Assembly: GCF_041080625.1 (NCBI RefSeq)
Contig: NZ_CP163518.1
Span: 10,905,501 to 10,969,500, forward strand
Direction of reading: 5' to 3'
Length of the DNA: 64,000 bases
Source: Streptomyces sp. CG1
GTDB lineage: Bacteria; Actinomycetota; Actinomycetes; Streptomycetales; Streptomycetaceae
The notes beneath the pieces are model-generated. The model worked only from the letters and a program-made list of their open reading frames with translations. It did not search any database and was not told the origin of the DNA. Position numbers and translations under genes: made by a program. Below, piece after piece: positions 50,549 to 59,633 of the stretch. How positions within the stretch are numbered: position 1 is the stretch's first letter; each line of letters opens with the position of its first letter.

Positions 50549-50674
50549 TCATCTGGCTGCGAGGACCAGTGTCACGACGAGGAACTCGGCGATGACGAGG
50601 CTGACGAGGGCGAGGATCACGGGATCGGTGACCAGGCTCCGCCTGGCGGGGGCGCGGTGGGCACCTCTGCTCAT
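50549..50674 (-). CDS. Short single-pass membrane peptide, Spd-like
   Basis: A 41-residue peptide: a basic head MSRGAHRAPARRSLVTDP, then one hydrophobic helix VILALVSLVIAEFLVVTLVL and Ala-Ala-Arg. An in-frame ATG nine bases earlier (50683) overlaps the stop of the frame at 50680-50889 by four bases, giving ATGA coupling. Such peptides occur in spread/transfer operons of streptomycete plasmids; homology is not provable at this length. Confidence 0.45.
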   Translation of the reverse strand: MSRGAHRAPARRSLVTDPVILALVSLVIAEFLVVTLVLAAR

Positions 50675-50679
50675 GGTGG

Positions 50680-50889
50680 TCATGGTGGTGCCTGGTGGTG
50701 CTCCGCGGGCGGAGGCGGGGCCGGTGACGGGGGCGAATGGTTGTGCCCGCCCCGGTAACGGGGTGGCTCCCGGCGGGCGTGTACCAGTTGCTCGTTGAGG
50801 ATGGCCTCTGCGGCGCCTGGGGCCGGAATCCGTGCAGGGGTGACTGGGCCGGGCCCGGGTCGTTGAGCCGGGTGGTGGTCACCTGCCAC
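50680..50889 (-). CDS. Small hypothetical protein upstream of the membrane peptide
   Basis: About 69 residues from a GTG; the middle GAAEAILNEQLVHARREPPR looks like a genuine amphipathic helix, flanked by Pro/His-rich linkers. Its stop overlaps the following ATG. The SD is weak and composition is extreme, so this is tentative. Confidence 0.3.
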   Translation of the reverse strand: MAGDHHPAQRPGPGPVTPARIPAPGAAEAILNEQLVHARREPPRYRGGHNHSPPSPAPPPPAEHHQAPP

Positions 50890-51099
50890 GCAGAAGCCTC
50901 GGGACGACGGGCCCGGGGCTTTGTGGGGTCCGGTGGTCACAGGTTCCTTCAGCGGGGAGCTGCGGGACACGCTTCGAGCGCCCCCTGTGTGGGCGATCGC
51001 GGGCGGCCCGGAACAGCGGGACGCTTCCCCTGCGCGGGTGCGCGGGGCGGGGCCCCGGCAAACCCTCCTTGGCCGGGACGCGGAAGGAACGCGTTCGCA

Positions 51100-51351
51100 T
51101 CAACTCGCTGCCGCCACTGCGCCGTTTTGGACCGCCGCCCACGGCTCCCCCGGGGCGGCGGTCCAGTGACGGGGAAGGGCGCGCTTCTGGGTGTAGGTGC
51201 GGCCGACGCGCAGGCGGTGGACTTCGACGTGGCCGCCGGCCTCAAGGCGGCGCACGGCCCGCCGTACGGCGGCGCGCTGGGCGTCGCTCGGCTGCTCGAC
51301 GGCGGGGTCCGCAGACGATGCGGGAGATCGAAACCGCCTGCTGGGCGCCAT
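51100..51351 (-). CDS. Possible small winged-helix-type protein
   Basis: About 83 residues; the core DAQRAAVRRAVRRLEAGGHV followed by EVHRLRVGRTYTQKRALPRH has the look of a recognition helix plus wing, as in small DNA-binding proteins on integrative elements. There is no clear SD before the ATG at 51351. The region 50890-51722 otherwise has no recognised gene. Confidence 0.3.
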   Translation of the reverse strand: MAPSRRFRSPASSADPAVEQPSDAQRAAVRRAVRRLEAGGHVEVHRLRVGRTYTQKRALPRHWTAAPGEPWAAVQNGAVAAAS

Positions 51352-51722
51352 GAGGGCTCACGGCGACGCACAGCAACGGGCCCCTGATTTGCGTGCGATT
51401 GGCGGTGTGCAGTGGCGTTCCTGCGGTGAAACCGGGCCACCGGCTGGGTGAGGCCTGAACAGGAGCGCGTCGGCTTTTGGCCTGAGCCGGATACCCATCG
51501 AGTTGTGAAGCGACCAGCGGCGTCGGCGTCGCCACTCGCCCTCAGAGCCCTGCCACGAATGCTGCGGCGGGAGCCCTCCAGAGACGGGGCCCATACGAAG
51601 AACGCTGCTGCGGGCGCAGGAGGCCCGAATCGCCACCGTGAAGGGCGAGACCGCTCCTGGTAGCAGCCCATCCGACCCCGCAAGGCCAGTACCCGACACA
51701 CGTCGATCGAAGGAGTATCAGC

Positions 51723-52310
51723 ATGCCCGCGTATGGCAAGATCATTGATCTGTCCAACAGCCCACAGGCCAAGCCCAACGCCTACTACGAAGGCCTGGGC
51801 CATGAGCTGCGCGTGGTCAACCCGCGGTTCCTGGGCCCGCACGTCACAGACCAGTGGCTCACCGTGGGCAGCAATCCGAGCCTGGACGGCTGGGCCGTCA
51901 CCAGCGGCAACATCGACATCTTCAGCGGCGGGTTCGCCAGGACTGGCAACCTCTCGCAGGCCGTCAACCTCAACGGTACCGAGGCTGGGGAGATCCAGCA
52001 GGAACTCCTGACCACCCATGGTCACCGGGTGACCGTCAAGATGCGGGCCGGCCACAACAACGGCGGAGACTTCGACAAGGACGCCAAGTTCTGGATCCAG
52101 GTCAACGGCAACACCGCCACCCGCATCACTTACAACCTCGGCGCCCTCAAAACGCTCGTCGACGACCCCAACAAAGAGAATTACTGGCACGAGGTCACCT
52201 ACGAGTTCACCGCAGAAGGACACGACGTCCTCCAACTGCACGGTGACCCCGACGGCGGCGCCTACGCCGCCGTCGCTACCGAGATCCGGGCCTACCAGCG
52301 CGTGGTCTGA
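51723..52310 (+). CDS. DUF642-like galactose-binding-fold protein
   Basis: A 195-residue protein without a signal peptide. The core runs SLDGWAVTSGNIDIFSGGFA, AVNLNGTEAGEIQQELLTTH and HRVTVKMRAGHNNGGDF, then YEFTAEGHDVLQLHGDPDGG. This order (Gly-Trp-x-Val-x-Ser-Gly, then Leu-Asn-Gly, Gly-x-Ile-x-Gln) is that of DUF642 carbohydrate-binding domains, best known from plant cell walls and choice-of-anchor bacterial proteins. ATG after AAGGAG. It may bind glycans; lack of a signal peptide is odd and suggests non-classical export or a cytosolic role. Confidence 0.65.
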   Translation: MPAYGKIIDLSNSPQAKPNAYYEGLGHELRVVNPRFLGPHVTDQWLTVGSNPSLDGWAVTSGNIDIFSGGFARTGNLSQAVNLNGTEAGEIQQELLTTHGHRVTVKMRAGHNNGGDFDKDAKFWIQVNGNTATRITYNLGALKTLVDDPNKENYWHEVTYEFTAEGHDVLQLHGDPDGGAYAAVATEIRAYQRVV

Positions 52311-52376
52311 CCAGAGCGTGCAGGAGGCCGGAAGGACAGCACCGTCAAGCTGGTCCGCGCGGCCAAGGGCGTCGGG

Positions 52377-52679
52377 GTGCCGGGCCGGGGCTGTCAGCTG
52401 CTACGGTCCGGCGATTCCCAAGACCCCCCACCCCGTGTTCCGACCTGCCTCGCCCAGGAAGTGCCTGCTGACGCCCGCCCGGAGCTGGTGTACTGCGCGC
52501 GGATGGCGCTGCTGCACAACCTGACGTCGTGGTTTGTGGTGGATGCCCTGTACGGGGACAACCAGCTGCCCGGCCGGTCGATCTACGCCCGGTTCTGGGA
52601 CCTTCAGGCGCAGGCCGCCGACCGGATGCTCGCAGAACTGGACCAGATCGGGGACGAGTTGCGGACCATCCTCGCCTGA
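52377..52679 (+). CDS. Hypothetical protein, helical C-terminus
   Basis: About 100 residues from a GTG at 52377. The C-terminal 65 residues (ELVYCARMALLHNLTSWFVV, ALYGDNQLPGRSIYARFWDL and ADRMLAELDQIGDELRTIL) look like a genuine helical domain; the first 30 residues are low-complexity, so a start near GTG 52461 (VPADARPEL) is likely. No family recognised. Confidence 0.45.
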   Translation: MPGRGCQLLRSGDSQDPPPRVPTCLAQEVPADARPELVYCARMALLHNLTSWFVVDALYGDNQLPGRSIYARFWDLQAQAADRMLAELDQIGDELRTILA

Positions 52680-53119
52680 GCCGCTCACCGGGTAACTGAC
52701 GCTTGCGGTCGCGCTGGAGCAGGTATTACGGGCGGGCCGCGTTCACCGCGTCCGGCCCGCTGCGGAAGCCGCGGTGGGGGCCTGGGGTCGGCGGGGGAGC
52801 TGCGCGAGCTGGTCGACGCCGGCCTCGTGCTTGCCCGGATCTGCTGCCGGGCCTACAGCCTGTAGGGCGTCAGCGGGTTGGGCGGGAAACTCCCCTTCCC
52901 GCAGGCCTGGCCGGATCTCTGGCGGACCACCTGCCGTACTCCGTTTCGGACAGTGGTACGAACTCACAGGACGTGGCATCGGTGTCCGTATCGGTGTTCC
53001 TGGCGGTGCGTCAACCCGCACGGGGGAGGGAAGCCATATGACGTAACGTTAGTAACCTAAGAATTTGTAAGTCGTTGAGAGATATGTAAAAAGCAATTGC
53101 CCCAGGTATGGGAGTGTGC
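52680..53119. other. Intergenic region, nothing recognised
   Basis: No gene with SD and coding composition. An AT-rich patch at 53043-53100 just before the secreted repeat protein is probably its promoter region. Confidence 0.35.
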
Positions 53120-53398
53120 ATGTCTCTCGCGATTTCCCGGCTCGCTGTCGCGGTCTGTGGTGCTTCTGTCGCCGCGCTGGCCGCGGCCGGTTCGGCCTCG
53201 GCTCACGTCCATGGCGGTGCGTCCGTCAGTGGAGTGGGTAATCCCACGGTTGGTACGGGGACGGTCCAGTCGGGCGTGGCGCCCAACACCGGGGTGCACC
53301 CCGAGACGCAGGTCAATCCGACCGTCAGCGGAGTGGGCAATTCCAACCTTGGCACGGGGGCGATCCAGCCGGTCGTGGCGCCCAACACCGCGGTGTAG
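53120..53398 (+). CDS. Small secreted protein made of a duplicated repeat
   Basis: A 92-residue exported protein. The signal peptide covers about residues 1-28 (ISRLAVAVCGASVAALAAAG ... ASA). The mature part holds two copies of an about 30-residue unit: VSGVGNPTVGTGTVQSGVAP and VSGVGNSNLGTGAIQPVVAP, each followed by Asn-Thr-x-Val. It has no Cys and is rich in Gly, Val and Thr, suggesting a beta-rich surface protein. ATG at 53120 with GGAG five bases upstream is preferred over 53108. It is preceded by an AT-rich leader. Function unknown; not a chaplin. Confidence 0.65.
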   Translation: MSLAISRLAVAVCGASVAALAAAGSASAHVHGGASVSGVGNPTVGTGTVQSGVAPNTGVHPETQVNPTVSGVGNSNLGTGAIQPVVAPNTAV

Positions 53399-53587
53399 CC
53401 CGTGATGCAGGCCGCTTCGTCCGTTCTGTCTCGGGGTGATGTGCCTGTGATCAGGAGCTGACCTGCGTGCGGGGTCGGTGAGAGCTGCCCCGCTTGTGTT
53501 CTGGCGCGGGCGAGGTGCGCAGGCCGGGGAATCGCGGATTGCTTGGTGTCCCTGGCTGTAACAGCGCGGTTCCTCCTGCCGTGCTGG

Positions 53588-53628
53588 CCTGGGTGTGCAG
53601 GCCCGGCGGATGAGCCTGCACACCCAGG
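53588..53628 (+). terminator. Perfect 15-bp hairpin
   Basis: CCTGGGTGTGCAGGC, eleven bases, GCCTGCACACCCAGG, 190 bases after the secreted repeat gene. A terminator is the simplest reading. Confidence 0.65.
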
Positions 53629-54625
53629 GGCTGCGGCGGACCGGACATGCAAGGGGCCGGTCCGCGGGCCTGGGCGTGGATGACGTGGTGGGTCAGTCCA
53701 GTTGACCCCCACGGGTGCTCTCCTGTGGTATTTACGCCCAGGGTTCACCCCATGGGGTTACGAAACCCGGGCGGATTCCTGCACAGATTCCGTCCGGGCG
53801 GAGGGCTGGACGTCGCGGAGTGGATTATGCGGGCCGTCGCGAGATAGGTCTTGCCCTGCGCGGATCCCTCGGTCTTGCGTGCTCTGGGAGGAGGGATCCG
53901 TTCGCCCGGCCGGCCACTGGGCCGCTGCCAGGACAGGCCTGCCGGGCGGGGCGAATCCGGTCTTTGCACCGCCCAGCGAGAATCACTGCGGGGCCGTCTG
54001 CGGGCCTGGAATCGGATTTCCGCTTCTCCGGCGGTGCATGTGCTTGTCGCCGCGTGGCTGCGCGTCTCCGTGCTGTTCTGCGCGGTTGGATAGACCCGGC
54101 TGGCCCGTGCTCCTCCTCCTGACCCGTCGCGGGCCGGCGGGCTGGAAAGGGGGGCGCCTCGGACCTCCTGTGATGGCCGAGGTCCGGGGCGTCGCTGTGT
54201 CTGGTCCACCCGCCCCGCCCTCCATGCGGCCGGGCGGGTGGACCAGCGAGCCGTACAGGCGGCCCCCGGCGGACCGCTCCGGCAATCCTGGGACAAAGAT
54301 CGCATCCATCCGCCAGGCCGCTACCCATGCTCAGCCTGTGGGGCGCCGGCCGTCGCCAACTGCCGCCGGACCATCCCCGGAGGGTTCGTGTCCATGCCAC
54401 GAGTAACGCAGCAACCGGGGTTCCAGCAACGGCCGTTCCAGCCCACGACAGCGCGTGCCCGGCTTCTCGGGCCGACTGTGCCTCGGGTGTTCTTCCCTGC
54501 TGGGGAAGAGGTGTCGGCTCGTGTTGGGCGGGATACCCACCGGCGCTGACCTGCGAGGGCATCCGCTGGTGTGGTTTTTCTGCGGCGCTGTCGTCGTCAG
54601 CGCTCCGGGTATCTGCGATACGTGA
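53629..54625. other. About 1 kb without genes but rich in inverted repeats
   Basis: No coding frame is convincing. Structures seen are the palindrome ACCCCATGGGGT at 53747-53758 and a 13-bp perfect stem GGTCCACCCGCCC / GGGCGGGTGGACC at 54203-54244. The density of dyads without genes suggests a control, transfer or element-end region, but none can be assigned. Confidence 0.4.
54203..54244. repeat. Inverted repeat, 13-bp arms
   Basis: Perfect stem with a 16-base loop in the gene-poor stretch. The right arm continues into a 16-base sequence that recurs near 26664. Could be a terminator for an unseen transcript. Confidence 0.5.
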
Positions 54626-55057
54626 TCATGCTCCGGGGCTTTCTTCGGGCTCGGGCCCGCCGCTCCGGCTGCGGACCTTGAGTCCGTAAGGCGTCCTGCA
54701 GCCGTCGAGGAAGCCGCCCTTGGCCAACTCTCCCAGCACTGCCCGGCGCACGGTGGTGGACACCTGGGGCCATGTGGTGGCCGTGGTCGCTGCCCGCCAC
54801 GTCGGGCCGTGCCGGTGGTCCGCCCAGTACCCGTCGAGCCAGTCGAGGAAGCCTCCCCGCCATGCCTCGTCCTGCGCGATCGGGACAGCACAGGCCTGAG
54901 CCCTCACGCCGACCTTGTCAGCCGGACGCCCGCTGCCCGCCAGGACCGTCACACCGACTTCCGGCGTGACCTCCGGGCACTTCCCACAGGCGACCGCCGC
55001 CCCGATCGCGGCCTGAATCCGGACCACACGGCCCGCCCCGTCGTCCTGCACAACCAC
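54626..55057 (-). CDS. Hypothetical protein with a winged-helix-like C-terminus
   Basis: A 143-residue protein from a GTG at 55057 preceded by a very strong SD, AGGAGG, eight bases away. The middle reads GFLDWLDGYWADHRHGPTWR, then STTVRRAVLGELAKGGFLDG and CRTPYGLKVRSR, which looks like a helix-turn-wing unit. No family recognised. The strong SD argues it is real and expressed; it follows the mobile-element-like stretch and is upstream of the LysR gene's 3' end. Confidence 0.6.
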   Translation of the reverse strand: MVVQDDGAGRVVRIQAAIGAAVACGKCPEVTPEVGVTVLAGSGRPADKVGVRAQACAVPIAQDEAWRGGFLDWLDGYWADHRHGPTWRAATTATTWPQVSTTVRRAVLGELAKGGFLDGCRTPYGLKVRSRSGGPEPEESPGA

Positions 55058-55156
55058 TGGTTACCTCCTCGATGTTGGGCCAGCCCCAACAAGATCAGAA
55101 AGCCGGTAGGCAGGAAAGGAGCAGTCGAGGGCTGCGAGCTCGCCGCAGCATGACTG

Positions 55157-56050
55157 TTACCCGTGTGTCGCCATGAACTGGTCCACCACTTCCAGCAGCG
55201 CGCGGACAGCGGCGCTTGGTCGCCTCGTCGTCGACGTGGCGACCGATAGCGTCCAGCGCAACGGGTGGTCCGACACCCTCAGTGTCCGCAGTTCGGGATC
55301 GGTGGGCGCGACGAAGTCGGGCAGGAGCGCCACGCCGAAGCCGTTGCGTACATACTGCGCGCCGGTCGTGATATCCGTTACCTCCAGTGCCACCTGGCGT
55401 TGGATGCCGGCTGTCGCGAACGCCTGGTCGGCCACTGTCCGGTTCCCGTAGCCGACGGGGAAGTCGATGAACGACTCCTCTGCCAACCGGGCCAGCGGAA
55501 TCTCGTCCCGGTCGGCCAGAAGGTGGTCGGCGCGGACGACCACGACCAAGCTGACCGACAGCAGGTCACGCGCTGTGATTCCTGGGGGCGGGCTTCCGGG
55601 CAGCAGGAGGAAAGCGACGTCCAGCTCCCCATCCTGGAGTGCCTTGGCCAGCCCCGCCGATCCGCTCGGCGACACGCGCAGGCGCACCGTCACCTCGGGG
55701 TGGTCCGCATGAAAGCGGCCGAGGATTGAGGGGAGGTCGACAGCCGCCACTGAGATAAGGGTCCCCACGGTGATGCTGCCGCGGAGCCCGCCGCGCACCT
55801 CGTCCACGGCATCGCGGGCCGCCTGGGCCGCGTCGAGGGTCGCACGGGCATGCGGCAGCAGCGCGGCTCCGGCGTCGGTGAGGGCGACGCGCTGGGAGGT
55901 GCGCTCCAGCAATCGGATGCCGAGTTCGCGTTCCAGGGCTTTGACCGACGCCGAGACGCCGGACTGGACGACGTGGAGTCGTTGGGAGGCGCGGGTGAAG
56001 TTGAGCTCTTCGGCGACCGCGACGAAGCACTCCAGGTGGCGAAGCTCCAT
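55157..56050 (-). CDS. LysR-family transcriptional regulator
   Basis: A 297-residue regulator with the standard N-terminus MELRHLECFVAVAEELNFTR, VVQSGVSASVKALERELGIR and LLERTSQRVALTDAG, and a complete effector domain with ITVGTLISVAAVDLPSILGR. ATG at 56050 follows from the alignment with the family. Divergent from the MFS transporter, which it probably controls. Effector unknown. Confidence 0.92.
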   Translation of the reverse strand: MELRHLECFVAVAEELNFTRASQRLHVVQSGVSASVKALERELGIRLLERTSQRVALTDAGAALLPHARATLDAAQAARDAVDEVRGGLRGSITVGTLISVAAVDLPSILGRFHADHPEVTVRLRVSPSGSAGLAKALQDGELDVAFLLLPGSPPPGITARDLLSVSLVVVVRADHLLADRDEIPLARLAEESFIDFPVGYGNRTVADQAFATAGIQRQVALEVTDITTGAQYVRNGFGVALLPDFVAPTDPELRTLRVSDHPLRWTLSVATSTTRRPSAAVRALLEVVDQFMATHG

Positions 56051-56173
56051 GGCCCAACTATCTCGAATCATGATGGCGGTAAGCAAGAATGATCGTTAGA
56101 CGTGATCGTCCAGTGGGAGCGAGACTCGGTGCCGCAGACCCGGGATCCTTCACGATGATCAGGAGTGATTGGC
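56051..56173. promoter_or_regulatory. Divergent LysR/MFS promoter region
   Basis: A 123-base gap with two direct GATCGT units (around 56088-56108) and several T-N11-A dyads. It must hold both promoters and the LysR site; no single site stands out. Confidence 0.35.
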
Positions 56174-57484
56174 TTGTCGACCCAGACCCCCTTCCGTCCG
56201 CGCCCCGAGAATGCGGTCTTACCCGCCGCCGCCTCCGAGCCCCGCACCCGTCGGCGGGCAGGCTCCCTTCCGCACGGTCCGGGCTTCTGGCTCGTCGCGG
56301 CCGCCTTCCTCGTCGCGATGGCGTTTTCCGCCGCGCCGACTCCCCTCTACGTTCTCTACCAGCACCGTGACCATTTCTCGTCGTTCGTCGTCTCCGTCGT
56401 CTTCGCGGCTTATGCGGTGGGTGTCATCGTCAGCCTGTTCCTCGCCGGTCACATCTCCGACTGGCTGGGACGCCGCCGGGTCCTACTCCCGGCGCTGCTG
56501 CTCGAGGGTGTCGCCGCTCTGCTGTTCCTGCTCTGGCCGACGCTGACCGGCTTGATCGTGGCGCGGCTGGTGACTGGCCTGGGCATCGGCATGATCACCG
56601 CGACAGCCACCGCGCACTTGGGCGAGCTACATGCTGTGGCCTGCCCGGGGGCTCGCCGCACGCGTGCCGACTTGACGTCCACGGCGGCGAACCTCGGTGG
56701 TTTGTGCCTCGGACCGCTGGTCTCCGGCCTGCTCGCTCAGTTTGTCGCTGGCCCGCTTCGCACGCCGTACGTCGTCTTCATCGTCCTGCTGCTCCTCAGC
56801 GCAGTCGGCGTCGCTCTTGCCCCGGAAACCGTCCAACTCGGCGACGAGCGCCCGGCCTACCGTCCGCAGCGTGTCTCGGTTCTCCCGGAAGACCGTGCGC
56901 ACTTCCTCGCCTCGGCCACTGCTGCCTTCGCTGCCTTCGCGATCCTCGGCTTGTTCAGTTCGCTCGCCCCCGGATTCGTCGCGGTGACGATGCACCATCC
57001 GTCCCGGGCCCTCGCCGGTCTGGTCACCCTTACCGCCTTCGGTATGGCGGCCGCAGCGCAGATGCTGCTCGGCCGGGCCGCGGTCAGGCACCAGCTCGTC
57101 GTCGGCCTCACGTCGACCTCGGTCGGCCTCGTTACGGTCAGTGCGGCGGTGTGGCTGCCGAGCCTGGCGCTGTTCTTGGCCGGCGGAGCGGCGGCTGGGG
57201 CAGGAGCGGGCATCCTGCTCAAGGGGTCGATCTCGACGGTGGCCGACCTCGCCGCCCCCGCGGCACGCGGCGAGACCCTCGCGGGACTCTTCCTCTGCGG
57301 CTATGTCGGACTGGCCATTCCAGTCCTCGGAATCGGCGTCGCGACGCTGTACGTCTCCAGCCAGATCGCGCTCCTTGGATTCGCTGTCGCGGTCCTGACA
57401 CTGATCACGGCAGTCGGCCGCCGACTGCTGGCGTATTCGGGGCAGACCACTATGGCCGCAGTCGAGGTTGCTTACCGCCCATGA
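56174..57484 (+). CDS. MFS transporter, drug-efflux type
   Basis: A 436-residue major facilitator with twelve predicted helices after a 35-residue cytosolic tail. The loop 2-3 motif is AGHISDWLGRRRVLLPALLL (Gly-x3-Asp-x2-Gly-Arg-Arg), and motif C-like Gly/Pro spacing is seen in VTGLGIGMITATATAHLGEL. Likely proton-coupled export of a small molecule. The start is set at a TTG (56174) because AGGAG ends nine bases before it; a GTG at 56165 overlaps the SD itself. Divergent from its LysR regulator. Confidence 0.87.
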   Translation: MSTQTPFRPRPENAVLPAAASEPRTRRRAGSLPHGPGFWLVAAAFLVAMAFSAAPTPLYVLYQHRDHFSSFVVSVVFAAYAVGVIVSLFLAGHISDWLGRRRVLLPALLLEGVAALLFLLWPTLTGLIVARLVTGLGIGMITATATAHLGELHAVACPGARRTRADLTSTAANLGGLCLGPLVSGLLAQFVAGPLRTPYVVFIVLLLLSAVGVALAPETVQLGDERPAYRPQRVSVLPEDRAHFLASATAAFAAFAILGLFSSLAPGFVAVTMHHPSRALAGLVTLTAFGMAAAAQMLLGRAAVRHQLVVGLTSTSVGLVTVSAAVWLPSLALFLAGGAAAGAGAGILLKGSISTVADLAAPAARGETLAGLFLCGYVGLAIPVLGIGVATLYVSSQIALLGFAVAVLTLITAVGRRLLAYSGQTTMAAVEVAYRP

Positions 57485-57731
57485 GTTCGTGTGGGGTCAG
57501 GTCCTTTGGGGGGTTGACGACGGGTTCCAGGGCGATGCCGGCGCCCCGGTAGGCGTGCGGGGTGCGTTCGATGTCCACCGCAACGCCGATGCGCACCTGC
57601 TGCAGCCTGAGGTCGTGGCGTGCCGTACAGCCCGGGATATCAACTACTCTTCTTCGGCGCAAGCTCGTCAATTGGGCAGCTGTGGAACCTAGTTGATGCA
57701 AGGGAACGAAGAGGTTCAAGGAGACCCGCGC
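57485..57731. other. Intergenic region with an antisense coding-like scrap
   Basis: On the - strand, 57490-57640 reads LRLQQVRIGVAVDIERTPHA followed by YRGAGIALEPVVNPPKDLTP and HELMG, which looks coding but has no gene around it and no family I recognise. The + strand part from 57640 is an AT-richer promoter region of the next gene. Confidence 0.3.
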
Positions 57732-58130
57732 ATGAAGCTTGGTATGAAGCGGCTCGGAGTAGTCGGCGCGCTGGGTGTGGCCTCGGCAACACTGGCAGCA
57801 TCCCCGGCGCTCGCGAAGAGCGACATCTCGATCCAGGCCACCCCCCACACCGCGCGTGCCGGCCGCGTGGTGAAGGTACACGGCCAGGGTGACGACGACG
57901 GCGAGCAATACACCATGCTCGTCATAAAGGAGCGGTTCGGCAAACCCGGCCATTGGGGTCACTGGCACGCCGTCACACGGAGCTTCAACGGCGATGCGCG
58001 TGCAAACGTCAAGGCCACGCACATGGGTGAGCTGCAGTTCCGTTCAGTGCTGTACTCGACCGACAAGCACCACCAGCACGCGACGACGGACCGCATCTCC
58101 ATGCCAGTGACCGTCCATGTCGTCCGCTAG
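57732..58130 (+). CDS. Small secreted protein
   Basis: A 132-residue exported protein: signal peptide KRLGVVGALGVASATLAASP ... ALA, then SDISIQATPHTARAGRVVKV and VKATHMGELQFRSVLYSTDK, a beta-sandwich-like arrangement rich in His at HWGHWH and DKHHQHAT. The His clusters suggest metal binding. ATG at 57732 after AAGGAGA. The stop codon lies inside a 22-base inverted-repeat arm shared with 60503-60523. Confidence 0.7.
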   Translation: MKLGMKRLGVVGALGVASATLAASPALAKSDISIQATPHTARAGRVVKVHGQGDDDGEQYTMLVIKERFGKPGHWGHWHAVTRSFNGDARANVKATHMGELQFRSVLYSTDKHHQHATTDRISMPVTVHVVR

Positions 58131-58148
58131 ATGATCTATTCCAAAGGG
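58127..58148 (+). repeat. Inverted repeat, left arm
   Basis: CTAGATGATCTATTCCAAAG plus GG; its inverse, lacking one A, lies at 60503-60523. The pair flanks the IS982 transposase, a PsbP-like gene and a sigma-factor gene. Possibly transposon ends. Confidence 0.7.
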
Positions 58149-58151
58149 TTA

Positions 58152-59069
58152 CTAGTGGTCGTATGCGGTCAGCGCGCACATGACGGGTTGCCCGGTGCGG
58201 TCGTTGTGCCAGATCGCGGCGGTCAGCGCGAGGATTCGCTGCAGAACACGGATCATCACCCCGCCGGGAGCGCGGCCGTGGTGGCGTTCGAGGTCGAGCT
58301 GGCCCTTGAAGGATTCGTTAATCGATTCGATCACCTGTCGCAGCGGTTTGAACAGCTGGGATCCGGCGCGCTCGGCTTCGCCCTTGCGGGCCGGCCGTAC
58401 CAGCAGGATGCCCCACCGAGCGAGCTGGCTCTCGAAGTCGCGGCCGAAGTAGCTTTTGTCGCCGATCAGCGTCTGATCGGGCCGGCCGGTGAGGAGGCCG
58501 GGCTCGACCTCGAACATCGCCAGCAGGGTCTCGCGCTCGTCGGCCTTGGCTCTGGTCAGCGCGAAGGAGATGGGCAGGCCGTGCAGGGTGCGCACCAGAT
58601 GCAGCCGTAGGCCCCAGAAGAACCGTGAGTGACTGGCGCAGTAACCGTACTCGGCCCATCCCGCCAGGTCGGAGCGTTTGACGGTCTCGCGGGAGCGCCC
58701 GCATTCGACCGGCGTGGAGTCGACCACCCACACGTCATCGCTCCACAGGGTGGTGTTGACGGCCAGCAGGCGTATGACGTGCTGGATCAGCCCGGCTGCC
58801 TTCCGCAGTCGCTTGTTGTAGCCGGGCTGTTTGGGCAGATACGGGAACAGGTGCCGCAGGTGGGCGCAGGCGTGGCGGAGCCAGCGTGCTTCGGAGGTGA
58901 AGCCGAGCATGGCTTGCATCACCGCGAGCGTAACCAGTTCCGCGTCGCTCAGCTGCGGCGCGATGCCGACGGTCGGCCGCCACGGAGCCAGGTGGGGCGA
59001 GCTCTTGAGCAGGTCGTCGGTCTTCACAAACAGTGCGGTCGCGAGGGTGTCCAGGTCAGCGTTCACCAA
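58152..59069 (-). mobile_element. IS982-family transposase
   Basis: A 305-residue DDE transposase of the IS982 family. Acidic residues lie in DVWVVDSTPVECGRS, in TLIGDKSYFGRDFE and in the helix VIESINESFKGQLDLERHHG, the family-typical last Glu region. The N-terminal helical part (LATALFVKTDDLLKSSPHLA) and DAELVTLAVMQAMLGF are intact and full length. GTG or ATG start near 59069. It is the leftmost gene inside the 58127/60523 inverted repeats. Confidence 0.88.
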
Positions 59070-59174
59070 GCCTCCAGGCTCCGGCGTCGGGCAGTGCGAC
59101 GCCGGAGCCTGGAGGTGCGGTACGCGGGCCGGGGACCGTGTAGCGAACGGGGCGCGGCGGAGCGGGGGATCAGC

Positions 59175-59633
59175 TCAGTCCGTGAGTTCGAATCGGTCGG
59201 CGATCTGCTCGATGAGCGGCAGGTGCTCCTCCCAGGTCGCGCTCCCCATGCCGAGCACAAATGCTGCGTTTCCGCGCACAGCGAAGTACTCCCGGGTCTG
59301 GTAGATGACCGTTCCCTTGCTGTCGCGGCGGGTGACGAAATCCAGCGCCACCCCCGGCTGCCCGGCGAACCGGGCCTCAGTACGCGTGAAGCCGTCGTAG
59401 CCGTGGGCTTCGAGTTTCTCCTGGGCGGTGTCCGCCACCTGCGCAGCGGTCATTCCCCTGGTAGGCACCTTGAAGACGATCAGGTTTCGGCCGGGCCCCC
59501 CGGTGGCCCGCAGGATCTCCGGACCGTTCGCCGGGACGGGAGGCAGCGCCTCCCAACCCGCCGGCACGTGCAGGACAGCTCCGTAGGGGACGATCGGGAT
59601 TGCTTGCCAGGTGGCATTGCTGAGATCAGACAC
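59175..59633 (-). CDS. PsbP/DUF1795-like hypothetical protein
   Basis: A 152-residue soluble protein from a GTG at 59633: AIPIVPYGAVLHVPAGWEAL, NLIVFKVPTRGMTAAQVADT, ARFAGQPGVALDFVTRRDSK and AAFVLGMGSATWEEHLPLIE. The succession of a Pro-x-Gly-Trp start, a lipid-binding-like sheet and a last amphipathic helix fits the PsbP/DcrB (DUF1795) fold. No signal peptide. Divergent from the sigma-factor gene, 116 bases away, so functional linkage is possible but unproven. Confidence 0.6.
   Translation of the reverse strand: MSDLSNATWQAIPIVPYGAVLHVPAGWEALPPVPANGPEILRATGGPGRNLIVFKVPTRGMTAAQVADTAQEKLEAHGYDGFTRTEARFAGQPGVALDFVTRRDSKGTVIYQTREYFAVRGNAAFVLGMGSATWEEHLPLIEQIADRFELTD

Noticed and set aside
50949..52241. 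Antisense frame of 430 codons over the DUF642-like gene
   Set aside because: The sense gene has a good SD and family motifs; the antisense product has none.
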